A DNA stretch of 64,000 bases from an uncultured Draconibacterium sp. (GTDB lineage: Bacteria; Bacteroidota; Bacteroidia; Bacteroidales; Prolixibacteraceae). Both the position numbers and the translations under genes were made by a program. Position 1 is the stretch's first letter; each line of letters begins with the position of its first letter. The notes beneath the pieces were generated by a model. It was not told the origin of the DNA. It did not search any database and worked only from the letters and a program-made list of their open reading frames with translations. This document shows, in pieces, positions 16,085 to 23,988 of this stretch. The stretch covers positions 2,948,501 to 3,012,500 of the forward strand of contig NZ_OY781365.1 of assembly GCF_963676815.1 (NCBI RefSeq), given 5' to 3'.

Positions 16085-17191
16085 CTATTTTATTCCGTTC
16101 GTTTTATTTTCTATGTATAAGTAATCGTAATGAACTACCGGTTTTTGTTTCTCCGATTGCTTTTCTTTATCAATTTTGTCGGCACTGTACGAGGCTTTTC
16201 CCATACCAATAAACTCACCGTTACAATCAATAATTCTGATCAAATCACCTTTTTTAAACTCACTGTCAATTTTAACGATCCCAACAGGCAACAGGCTTAC
16301 CGCTTTGTCTGAAAGCAGTGCATTTGCAGCTCCTTCGTTAACTTGCACCTGACCTTTTGCAAAACCATCAGAATAACCAATCCATTTTTTAACCCCACTT
16401 GATGGCTTTTCATTGGGTACGAAAAAAGTGTGTTTTAGGTTTTTTGATTTATCCAGTAAATCGATCAGTACATCGGGGCGTGTGCCATTGGCAACATGAA
16501 CACCAATTCCGTCGCTGGCTACTTTTTTAGCAATGCGAAATTTAGTTAGCATTCCGCCACGGCCAAAATCCGACCGTTCTGTAGAAATTGCATTTTGTGG
16601 CCCTTTGTCGTTTATTTCGATGCTTTCAATTAGCTCGGCTCCAGCGCTATTCGGATGAGCTGTATAAACTCCGTCAATATTGCTAAGAATGATCAGCGCC
16701 TCAGAATCTACCATCGATGCAATTAATCCTGAAAGTTCGTCGTTGTCTGTAAACATCAGTTCGGTTACCGAAATAGTGTCGTTTTCATTTACGATCGGTA
16801 TCACCTTATTTTCCAGTAGCGTGGTGATACAGTTTTTCATGTTCAGGTAATGTCCGCGGCTCGAGAAGTTTTCCTTTGTAGTGAGTACCTGTGCGCAGGT
16901 AAGCCCTTCTTCGTGGAAAAAATCGGAGTAACGCGAAATCAGTTTAACCTGACCAAGAGCAGCCCATAACTGCCTTTGAGAAACTGCGTCAGATTTTTTC
17001 GTTTCATTCATAACAGCACGTCCTGCAGCTACAGCTCCCGACGATACCAAAACCACCTCAACCCCATTTTTATGAAGCCTTGCAATTTGGTCGACAAGGT
17101 GAGCAATGCGCGCAACATTAAGCGTTCCATCGGCTTTTGCCAGCACATTACTGCCAACTTTTACTGTTATTTTTTTGTAACGACTCTGCAC
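16085..17191 (-). CDS. proB: Glutamate 5-kinase with PUA domain
   Basis: A 368-aa kinase that phosphorylates glutamate to start proline synthesis. The amino-acid kinase domain occupies about residues 1-255: KVGSNVLA, VLVSSGAVAAG, VNENDTISV and the FGRGGMLTKFRIAKK loop. A C-terminal PUA domain follows, from about 275 (GVKKWIGYSDGFAKG). PUA-containing ProB is the feedback-inhibited type in other bacteria. The start codon lies 4 bp from the proC stop, so the two are translationally close. Confidence 0.96.
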   Translation of the reverse strand: MQSRYKKITVKVGSNVLAKADGTLNVARIAHLVDQIARLHKNGVEVVLVSSGAVAAGRAVMNETKKSDAVSQRQLWAALGQVKLISRYSDFFHEEGLTCAQVLTTKENFSSRGHYLNMKNCITTLLENKVIPIVNENDTISVTELMFTDNDELSGLIASMVDSEALIILSNIDGVYTAHPNSAGAELIESIEINDKGPQNAISTERSDFGRGGMLTKFRIAKKVASDGIGVHVANGTRPDVLIDLLDKSKNLKHTFFVPNEKPSSGVKKWIGYSDGFAKGQVQVNEGAANALLSDKAVSLLPVGIVKIDSEFKKGDLIRIIDCNGEFIGMGKASYSADKIDKEKQSEKQKPVVHYDYLYIENKTNGIK

Positions 17192-17195
17192 CTTT

Positions 17196-17993
17196 CTAGT
17201 GGTCTTTTATTTTTTTGTACGAGGCCAGTACTCCCTGTATCAGTGAAGAGCTAAACCCTTTGTGTTCCATTTCGTTCAAGCCGGTAATGGTTACGCCCAT
17301 CGGAGTAGTAACTTTGTCGATCTCTCTTTCGGGGTGATGTTCACTCTGAAGTAGCAACTCTGTTGCACCTTTTACGGTTTGGGCAGTTATTAGCTGAGCC
17401 ATTTCGGCACTAAAGCCAATTTCGATACCACCCTGCATTGCCGCGCGAATGTAGCGCAGTGCATAAGCAATACCGCACGACGAAAGTACTGTTGCTGCAG
17501 CCATTAATTCTTCAGGAATTTCAATGGTTTTTCCTAATTTGTCGAACAACTCAACTACATATTCGCGGTATGGTTCGGTGTTGCCGTTTGCCGAGATGCA
17601 GGTTAATGATTCCTGCAAAGCAATTGCAGTGTTTGGCATCACACGGAAAATAGGGATGTCGTTTCCGGCCATTTCGCCCAATGCGTCAATGCCAACTCCG
17701 GCAACAATTGAAATGAAAATTTTCTCAGGAGACAAAATGGGTTTCAAGGTGTTAATTACGCCCTCAATATGATAGGGTTTTACGGCAACAATAATCACGT
17801 CGGCATCTTTTGCTGCATCTATATTGTTGTCGAAAGCATTAATTCCCAGGTCGCTCATTTTTTTGAGCGTCGTTTCTTTTCTGTCTGAAACGGAGATGTT
17901 ACCGGCTTCAACCGAACCCGATTTTAACAAGCCAAGTGCAATGGCGCCTCCCATGTTTCCTACTCCGATTATTGCTATTTTTTTATTTTCCAT
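17196..17993 (-). CDS. proC: Pyrroline-5-carboxylate reductase
   Basis: A 265-aa NAD(P)H-dependent reductase, the last step of proline synthesis. The Rossmann motif IGVGNMGGAIALGLL is at residues 9-23. The C-terminal part carries the helical signature TVKGATELLL..EHHPEREIDKVTTPMGVTITGLNEME, with the conserved loop for the substrate. It sits between argD and proB, which is usual in Bacteroidota arginine clusters that carry proline genes. Confidence 0.96.
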   Translation of the reverse strand: MENKKIAIIGVGNMGGAIALGLLKSGSVEAGNISVSDRKETTLKKMSDLGINAFDNNIDAAKDADVIIVAVKPYHIEGVINTLKPILSPEKIFISIVAGVGIDALGEMAGNDIPIFRVMPNTAIALQESLTCISANGNTEPYREYVVELFDKLGKTIEIPEELMAAATVLSSCGIAYALRYIRAAMQGGIEIGFSAEMAQLITAQTVKGATELLLQSEHHPEREIDKVTTPMGVTITGLNEMEHKGFSSSLIQGVLASYKKIKDH

Positions 17994-18030
17994 TTGTCTA
18001 AATTAGTAGATGTTTTCAATCCGTGTTTAT

Positions 18031-19167
18031 TTATTCAGCAAACGAGCCTAGTACTTCTGCAAACGCTGCTAAAAATGTATCTGCTTGCTCGGTTGTTAGG
18101 CTAAGTGGAGGCAACAGCCTTATGATATTTTGCCCCGACACGCCTGTGAAAATTCCAAAGTCGAAAAGTAACTTTTTTCGTATTTCGGCAATAGGCTGTT
18201 CAAATTCTAAACCGATCATCAAACCTTCGCCTCTGATTTCAAAATCTGCATCCATATCAGCAAGTTTCTCCATCAGGTAATTTCCAACTGTCTCGGCGTT
18301 CTCAATCAGACTCTCGTCTTTCATTACGTCGAGTACGGCAATTGCTGCGGCACAAGCCAGATGATTTCCTCCGAAAGTAGTTCCGAGCATGCCAAACCAA
18401 GGTTCAATTTCCGGTTGAATCAGTACGCCTCCAATCGGGAATCCGTTACCCATTCCTTTGGCCATTGTAATAATGTCCGGTTTGATTTCCGTATGTTGGT
18501 AGGCGAAGAATTTACCGCTTCGTCCGTAACCCGATTGTATTTCATCGAGAATAAGTACGGCCACATATTTTTCAGTAAGTTGTTTCAGTTTTGTGAGGAA
18601 GTTGGTATCGGGAATGTTAATACCTCCAATTCCCTGAATTCCCTCAACAATCACCGCTGCAACGTCTCCTTGTTTTAAAGCTTCTTCGGTGGCTTCAATA
18701 TCGTTCAACGGCAGAATCACTGCATTTTCGGTTTCGTTAACCGGGGCAATAATTTTCGGATTATCAGTAATTGCTACAGCAGCAGAGGTGCGTCCGTGGA
18801 ACCCTTTTTTATAACTGATGATCTTCTTTTTCCCGGTGATGAAAGAAGCCAGTTTGAGCGCATTCTCGTTGGCCTCAGCACCTGAGTTGCAAAGAAATAA
18901 CTGGTAATCTTCGCAATCCGATTGTTTGCCTAATTTTTCCGCCAGCTCTTTTTGCAAGGGGTTTTGAACCGAGTTGGAATAAAACCCTATTTCCGAAAGC
19001 TGTGTTGAAATTTTTTCTATGTAGGCAGGGTGGCTGTGACCAATTGAAATTACAGCGTGCCCGCCGTAAAGATCGAGGTATTTCTTTCCGTTCTCATCCC
19101 ACACATAGCAGCCTTCTGCTTTTATTGGGGTGATGTTGAAAAGTGGATATACATCAAATAGTTTCAT
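18031..19167 (-). CDS. argD: Acylornithine aminotransferase
   Basis: A 378-aa PLP-dependent class III aminotransferase that converts N-acylglutamate semialdehyde to N-acylornithine with glutamate. The PLP region shows LILDEIQSGYGRSGKFFA and the Schiff-base Lys in IITMAKGMGNGFPIGG; the N-terminal LDLYGGHAVISIGHSHP and FLCNSGAEANENALK are typical. Given the succinyl-type ArgF', the true substrate is probably N-succinylornithine, which is inference. It lies 97 bp after argC and 37 bp before proC. Confidence 0.94.
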   Translation of the reverse strand: MKLFDVYPLFNITPIKAEGCYVWDENGKKYLDLYGGHAVISIGHSHPAYIEKISTQLSEIGFYSNSVQNPLQKELAEKLGKQSDCEDYQLFLCNSGAEANENALKLASFITGKKKIISYKKGFHGRTSAAVAITDNPKIIAPVNETENAVILPLNDIEATEEALKQGDVAAVIVEGIQGIGGINIPDTNFLTKLKQLTEKYVAVLILDEIQSGYGRSGKFFAYQHTEIKPDIITMAKGMGNGFPIGGVLIQPEIEPWFGMLGTTFGGNHLACAAAIAVLDVMKDESLIENAETVGNYLMEKLADMDADFEIRGEGLMIGLEFEQPIAEIRKKLLFDFGIFTGVSGQNIIRLLPPLSLTTEQADTFLAAFAEVLGSFAE

Positions 19168-19263
19168 TCTTTTTATTGATTTGAACGCTTATGAAGCTGA
19201 TTGAGAAGATACTCTCTTGTTTTTCAACGAGAATCTGCCAAATCTGTGTTCTCCACGTTCGTT

Positions 19264-20232
19264 TTAAAATGCTACCGGTTTTAAACTCAGACCGGTTTTC
19301 TCATCCAGACCAAACATCAGGTTCATGTTTTGAACCGCCTGCCCGGAAGCACCTTTTATTAAATTGTCGGTTAAACTGATAATAACCAGTTTGTTGCCGT
19401 GTTTCTCCAAATAAATTACGCCTTTGTTGGTATTTACTACCTGTTTTACTCCGGGGTTTTTATTGGTTACAAAAACAAAGGGGTGATCGGCGTAGTAATC
19501 TTCATATATTTCGTTGGCTTCTTCAAGCGAGCCATTAAACTTTGTGTAACAAGCCACAAAAATTCCACGGGTGTGATTGCCGCGAATTGGTACAAAGTTG
19601 AAATCCTTTTCAAAACCCGGTTGCAATTGCGTAAGACTTTGAATAATTTCTCCTTCGTGCTGATGTTGAAAAATTTTGTAAGCCGAAACATTGCTGCTTC
19701 TCCAGCTAAAGTGCGATGTTGAAGTCGGTTTTTGTCCGGCTCCGGTTGATCCGGTAATTGCCTGAACATGAATTTCATCCTGCAATAAATCGTTAGCCGC
19801 AAGTGGCAAAAGTGCCAGTTGAATTCCGGTTGCAAAACAACCCGGATTGGCAATTCGCTCTGACGATTCTATTTCTTCGCGGTTTAATTCGGGCAAACCA
19901 TACACGAAATCGTTGCCATCTCTTTTTAATCTGTAGTCGTGGCTTAAATCGATAATTTTTAAATATTTTGGGAAATCGTGTTTTTCCACAAATTCTATCG
20001 ACTTGCCATGCCCCATACAAAGGAAAATTACGTCAACTTCGTCGAACGGCATTTGGTCGGTGAATCTGATATCGGTTTCTCCCAGCAAATCAATGTGTAC
20101 ATCCGAAATCAGGTTGCCTGCATTACTGGTGCTTTGTACAAAACCAATTTCAGCTTGCGGATGATTTAATAAAATTCTCAACAGCTCTCCGGCGGTATAT
20201 CCGGCTCCTCCTATAATTCCAACTTTAATCAT
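19264..20232 (-). CDS. argC: N-acyl-gamma-glutamyl-phosphate reductase
   Basis: A 322-aa NADPH-dependent reductase, third step of arginine synthesis. GIIGGAGYTAGELLRIL is the Rossmann motif, and the catalytic Cys lies in ANPGCFATGIQLAL. VPIRGNHTRGIFV and the C-terminal ASGQAVQNMN match the family. The start codon directly follows the argG stop (1 bp), so the two are co-translated. The expected preceding kinase gene argB is absent from the window. Confidence 0.96.
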   Translation of the reverse strand: MIKVGIIGGAGYTAGELLRILLNHPQAEIGFVQSTSNAGNLISDVHIDLLGETDIRFTDQMPFDEVDVIFLCMGHGKSIEFVEKHDFPKYLKIIDLSHDYRLKRDGNDFVYGLPELNREEIESSERIANPGCFATGIQLALLPLAANDLLQDEIHVQAITGSTGAGQKPTSTSHFSWRSSNVSAYKIFQHQHEGEIIQSLTQLQPGFEKDFNFVPIRGNHTRGIFVACYTKFNGSLEEANEIYEDYYADHPFVFVTNKNPGVKQVVNTNKGVIYLEKHGNKLVIISLTDNLIKGASGQAVQNMNLMFGLDEKTGLSLKPVAF

Positions 20233-20233
20233 C

Positions 20234-21427
20234 CTATAAATTACCGTTTACTTTATTGTAGATTTTCAATGAGTTCGATAAGATTTTTGTAAATCCTTTT
20301 ACGTCGTCAGCAGTCCATGCTTCAACCGTTTCACCGTATTGCCCAAATCCTGAATTCATTAAATCGTGTTCCGATTCGATACCAACCAATTCGAAGTGGT
20401 AAGGTTTCAGTTTAACGATCACTTTTCCGGTTACGTTTTCCTGGGTTGATTCCAGGAAATCTTCGATGTTGCGCATTACCGGCTCCTGGTACATTGCTTC
20501 GTGCAGGAACATTCCGTACCAGTTTCCCAGTTGCTCTTTCCAGTACGATTGCCATTTGGTCAACGTATGTTTTTCAAGCAGGTGGTGTGCTTTTATAGTA
20601 ATAAGCGGAGCGGCAGCTTCAAAGCCAACGCGACCTTTAATTCCAATAATGGTATCACCAACGTGTGTGTCGCGGCCTATTGCGTATTTCGAAGCAACGG
20701 CTTCCAGCGCACGAATTACATCCGGACCGTTTTCGTAGAACTCTCCGTCGAGCGATATCAGTTCGCCTTTTTCAAAACCTAATTCAATGGTTTTTTCTTC
20801 GGTAGCTTCCAATTGACTTGGATAAGCTTCTTCAGGAAGATTCTTGTCAGTGGTCAAAGTTTCTTTTCCGCCAACACTTGTTCCCCAAAGTCCTTGGTTA
20901 ATGGAGTATTCCATTTTGGTGAAATCGGCTTCGAAACCATATTTTTTCAGGTAATCAATTTCGTACTGACGCGTAAGCAACATATCGCGGGTTGGCGTGA
21001 TGATTTCAATTTCAGGAGCCAATACCTGGAAAGTAAGGTCGAAACGAATTTGGTCGTTTCCTGCGCCGGTACTACCATGAGCAATGTATTTTGCATCAAT
21101 TTCTTTGGCATATTCAATAATAGCAATGGCCTGAAATGCTCTTTCTGAACTTACCGAAATTGGATACGTGTTATTACGTAGTACGTTTCCGAAAACCATG
21201 TAACGAATACATTTTTCGTAATACTCGTTGGTAACGTCGAGCGTAATGTGTTCGACAGCGCCCAATGCCAGCGCGCGTTCTTCAATGGCTTTTAACTCTT
21301 CGTCAGAGAAACCACCAGTGTTTGCGATTGCGGTGTAAACATCGTAACCTTTTTCTTCTTTCAGGTATTTAACACAGAACGATGTGTCGAGTCCTCCGCT
21401 AAATGCCAGTACCAATTTTTTACTCAT
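20234..21427 (-). CDS. argG: Argininosuccinate synthase
   Basis: A 397-aa ATP-dependent ligase joining citrulline and aspartate. The N-type ATP loop AFSGGLDTSFC is at the N-terminus. YIAHGSTGAGNDQIRFD, TPTRDMLLTRQYEIDYL and SINQGLWGTSVGGKE are family landmarks. It lies 86 bp downstream of the GNAT gene and abuts argC. In the acyl-ornithine route the acyl group is removed before this step, so a deacylase must be encoded elsewhere. Confidence 0.96.
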   Translation of the reverse strand: MSKKLVLAFSGGLDTSFCVKYLKEEKGYDVYTAIANTGGFSDEELKAIEERALALGAVEHITLDVTNEYYEKCIRYMVFGNVLRNNTYPISVSSERAFQAIAIIEYAKEIDAKYIAHGSTGAGNDQIRFDLTFQVLAPEIEIITPTRDMLLTRQYEIDYLKKYGFEADFTKMEYSINQGLWGTSVGGKETLTTDKNLPEEAYPSQLEATEEKTIELGFEKGELISLDGEFYENGPDVIRALEAVASKYAIGRDTHVGDTIIGIKGRVGFEAAAPLITIKAHHLLEKHTLTKWQSYWKEQLGNWYGMFLHEAMYQEPVMRNIEDFLESTQENVTGKVIVKLKPYHFELVGIESEHDLMNSGFGQYGETVEAWTADDVKGFTKILSNSLKIYNKVNGNL

Positions 21428-21513
21428 AACTCAATATCTTTAAAAAGAGTGACGGCCGAGTCTGTTTTCAATTCAAAGCCTGTAGCTGTCTGTTTGAATA
21501 TCTTGCCGCCACT

Positions 21514-22167
21514 CTACTTATTTTCTTTATTAATTTGTTTTTCCTTTTTGAACTTTCTTTTCGGTAAAAGATCCAGCAAACTACGTTTTCGTATACCGTT
21601 TCCACTGGTAAAAGTTGGTTTTTCCCATTCCGGATTGTACAACATTCCGGTGCAAAGGCATTTTGTTCTTCCTGTACGTTCCAGTATATCGTGATTGATG
21701 CAGCCCTCGCAACCTTTCCAAAATTGGTCGTCAAGCGTAAGTTCCGAGAACGTAACCGGGCGGTAACCCAGTTCGTGGTTGATTTTCATTACTGCCAAAC
21801 CGGTGGTTAAACCAAATATTTTTGAGTTTGGATATTTTTTACGCGAAAGCTCAAAAGCTTTCTTTTTAATGGCCTTTGCCAATCCAATTCCACGGTATTC
21901 TTCTCCAACAATTAACCCCGAGTTGGCTACAAATCCTTTTTCTTGCCAGGTTTCTATGTAGCAAAAACCTGCAAACATTTTTCCATCCTCCAGTGCGATG
22001 ATGGCTTTTCCCTGCTTCATTTTGTCTGCCAGGTATTCGTAGGTACGACGGGCAATACCGGTGCCTCGTTGTTTCGATGCACTGTCAATAGCATCGTTTA
22101 TATCGTCGATGAATTTCAGGTGATTTTCGTCGGCAATTAAAACTTTAATATTTTTTAAACTCTTCAT
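21514..22167 (-). CDS. GNAT acyltransferase, candidate first enzyme of arginine synthesis
   Basis: A 217-aa GNAT-family acyltransferase. Motif A for acyl-CoA binding reads YRGIGLAKAIKKKA (from residue 91). The C-terminal part has four cysteines in a CxxC (153, 156) and CxC (170, 172) pattern that could bind zinc, followed by a basic tail. It is the second gene of the cluster, between argR and argG. Known ArgA or ArgJ enzymes are absent here, so this protein is the natural candidate for glutamate N-acetyl- or N-succinyltransferase. That assignment is inference from position and fold. Confidence 0.85.
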   Translation of the reverse strand: MKSLKNIKVLIADENHLKFIDDINDAIDSASKQRGTGIARRTYEYLADKMKQGKAIIALEDGKMFAGFCYIETWQEKGFVANSGLIVGEEYRGIGLAKAIKKKAFELSRKKYPNSKIFGLTTGLAVMKINHELGYRPVTFSELTLDDQFWKGCEGCINHDILERTGRTKCLCTGMLYNPEWEKPTFTSGNGIRKRSLLDLLPKRKFKKEKQINKENK

Positions 22168-22175
22168 CTTTCGAT

Positions 22176-22661
22176 CTACAATTTGTCTTTTAGCTTTGGC
22201 ATAATTTTGAATAATGCCTCGGTCAAATCATTTTTCGATATTCCTTCCCTTTGTATTATTAATATAGTATCGTCTCCGGCAACTGTTCCTAAAATTTCCC
22301 AAGGACTGGCCGAGTCGATTACTGCTGCAATGCTGTTGGCATATCCGGGAAGTGTTCTTAAAACAGCCAGGTTTCCCGAAAACTGTATGTCTTTAAATCC
22401 GTCGGCCAGGTAGTTGATGCGGTTAATATGTTCCGAATTTACCTGCTCCATTTTCCCGTTGTCAGGTATTGTATACACATATCCTTTCGACGGATGTGGA
22501 ACTTTTGCAACCTGCAACACTTTTAAATCGCGCGACAAGGTGGCTTGTGTCAGTTCAAATCCGCGGCGTTTTAACTCAACCAGCAATTCATCCTGGCTGT
22601 GCACGCTGCCTCGTTGAATTATTTTTCGGATTTCTCGTTGTCGTTGTACTTTATTCTTCAT
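22176..22661 (-). CDS. argR: Arginine repressor
   Basis: A 161-aa ArgR. The N-terminal winged-helix DNA-binding domain (about 1-70) carries the signature ELTQATLSRDLKVLQVAKVP, and the C-terminal arginine-binding/hexamerisation domain has GTVAGDDTILII. I choose the ATG at 22661 (MKNKVQRQR). The two upstream in-frame ATGs at 22676 and 22697 lie in or before the promoter -7 element and ARG boxes, and would be at or ahead of the transcription start. It is the first gene of the leftward cluster and very probably autoregulated. Confidence 0.94.
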   Translation of the reverse strand: MKNKVQRQREIRKIIQRGSVHSQDELLVELKRRGFELTQATLSRDLKVLQVAKVPHPSKGYVYTIPDNGKMEQVNSEHINRINYLADGFKDIQFSGNLAVLRTLPGYANSIAAVIDSASPWEILGTVAGDDTILIIQREGISKNDLTEALFKIMPKLKDKL

Positions 22662-22698
22662 TGAATAAATATTCATTTTCAATGCAAAAATATACATT
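22660..22698 (-). promoter_or_regulatory. Tandem ARG boxes at the argR promoter
   Basis: Box 1 core TGAATAAATATTCA (22662-22675) matches the classical ARG-box core TGAATwwwwATTCA perfectly. Box 2 core TGCAAAAATATACA (22683-22696) has three mismatches. The centres are 21 bp apart, the exact spacing (18-bp boxes plus 3 bp) of ArgR hexamer sites in E. coli. The pair covers the argR -7 element and start site. Confidence 0.8.
22685..22692 (-). promoter_or_regulatory. Promoter -7 element of argR
   Basis: The minus-strand reading TATTTTTG matches TAnnTTTG and lies inside ARG box 2. The start site would fall near 22680, about 19 nt before the chosen argR ATG. Confidence 0.65.
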
Positions 22699-22735
22699 TT
22701 TATAAAAGAACAGGTAAGAATTACAGAATATTTTC

Positions 22736-22743
22736 TATTTTTG
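22736..22743 (+). promoter_or_regulatory. Promoter -7 element of carAB
   Basis: TATTTTTG matches TAnnTTTG exactly on the plus strand, 45 bp from the divergent argR promoter. Transcription from here gives a leader of about 130 nt before carA. Confidence 0.55.
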
Positions 22744-22824
22744 CATCGGAAAATGATTTTAATATCATGTTCTTAACATTATGGCTGAGAAAGTGTATTT
22801 GAAAATAAGTATAAAGAATAACTG

Positions 22825-22864
22825 AAATGCGTTTGAACTATTTTAGGGCAAGCGCATTTTTTTT
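22825..22864 (+). terminator. Terminator-like hairpin (possible attenuator) in the carA leader
   Basis: AAATGCGTT (22825-22833) pairs with AGCGCATTT (22851-22859), 9 bp with one G-T pair, and is followed by eight T (22857-22864). It lies 17 nt before the carA ATG and downstream of the only promoter candidate, so it would stop most transcripts before carA unless it is regulated. Confidence 0.65.
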
Positions 22865-22881
22865 AATTATTAAATCGGAAT

Positions 22882-23961
22882 ATGTACAAAGTAAAACAGG
22901 CAAAATTAACGCTTGAAGACGGGACGGTTTTTATGGGAAAATCCTTCGGAAGCGAAAAGTCAGTGGCCGGAGAGGTCGTCTTTTATACTGCAATGACGGG
23001 GTATCCGGAAAGTTTGACTGATCCATCTTACACCGGGCAAATCCTGGTGTCGACCTACCCAATGGTTGGGAATTATGGTGTTCCTTTCAATAAGAAAGAG
23101 AATGGAATACACAAATATTACGAATCGCACAAATTGCACATTTCCGGTCTGATAATCTCTGATTACTCGTTTGAGTTTAGCCACTGGAATGCTGAGAAAA
23201 GTTTGAGCGATTGGCTGAAAGAATACGAAGTGCCGGGTTTATTCGATATTGATACGAGAGCCTTAACGAAAATTTTACGTGAGAAAGGTTCCATGTTAGG
23301 AAAGATCGAATTTGAAGAGGAAATTGACTTTTATGATCCGAACAAGGAAAACCTGGTAGCGGTTGCAAGTTGTAAAGAGCGCGAGGTGTACGGAGACGGT
23401 GAACACAAAGTAGTGCTAATTGACTGCGGTGTGAAAAACAACATTATTCGTTGTTTGCTCGACCGGGGAGCAACTGTAATTCGTGTGCCATGGGATTACG
23501 ATTTTACCAATGAAGAATTCGACGGATTGTTTATCTCGAACGGCCCGGGTGACCCGGCAAATTGCGATGCAACTGTTGAGTACATTAAAAATGTAATTGG
23601 TGCCGAAAAACCAATTATGGGAATTTGTTTGGGTAACCAATTGCTGGCGCGTGCTGCCGGTGCCAAAACTTATAAATTAAAATTTGGCCACCGAAGTCAC
23701 AACCAGCCGGTATTGCTACAAGGAACAAACAAATGTTACATTACTTCGCAAAACCATGGTTTCGCGGTAGCCACAGAAACTCTGCCTGGCGACTGGGAAC
23801 CATTATTTACGAATGTGAATGATGAAACCAACGAAGGAATCAGGCACAAAACAAAACCGTTCTTCTCAACTCAGTTCCACCCTGAAGCTTCGAGTGGTCC
23901 GGTTGATACCGAGTTTTTATTTGACGAATTCATTAAAAATATCGTAGAGTCGAAAAAATAA
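22882..23961 (+). CDS. carA: Carbamoyl phosphate synthase, small subunit
   Basis: A 359-aa glutaminase subunit that hydrolyses glutamine and channels ammonia to CarB. The N-terminal domain (1-150) begins MYKVKQAKLTLEDGTVF. The class I amidotransferase domain shows FISNGPGDP, the nucleophile Cys in PIMGICLGNQLLA and the catalytic His-Glu in TQFHPEASSGP. It is divergent from argR, 27 bp ahead of carB, with a hairpin in its leader. Its product supplies both ArgF' and pyrimidine synthesis. Confidence 0.97.
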   Translation: MYKVKQAKLTLEDGTVFMGKSFGSEKSVAGEVVFYTAMTGYPESLTDPSYTGQILVSTYPMVGNYGVPFNKKENGIHKYYESHKLHISGLIISDYSFEFSHWNAEKSLSDWLKEYEVPGLFDIDTRALTKILREKGSMLGKIEFEEEIDFYDPNKENLVAVASCKEREVYGDGEHKVVLIDCGVKNNIIRCLLDRGATVIRVPWDYDFTNEEFDGLFISNGPGDPANCDATVEYIKNVIGAEKPIMGICLGNQLLARAAGAKTYKLKFGHRSHNQPVLLQGTNKCYITSQNHGFAVATETLPGDWEPLFTNVNDETNEGIRHKTKPFFSTQFHPEASSGPVDTEFLFDEFIKNIVESKK

Positions 23962-23988
23962 TCTTTCAATGTAATTTCAGTAAGCATC

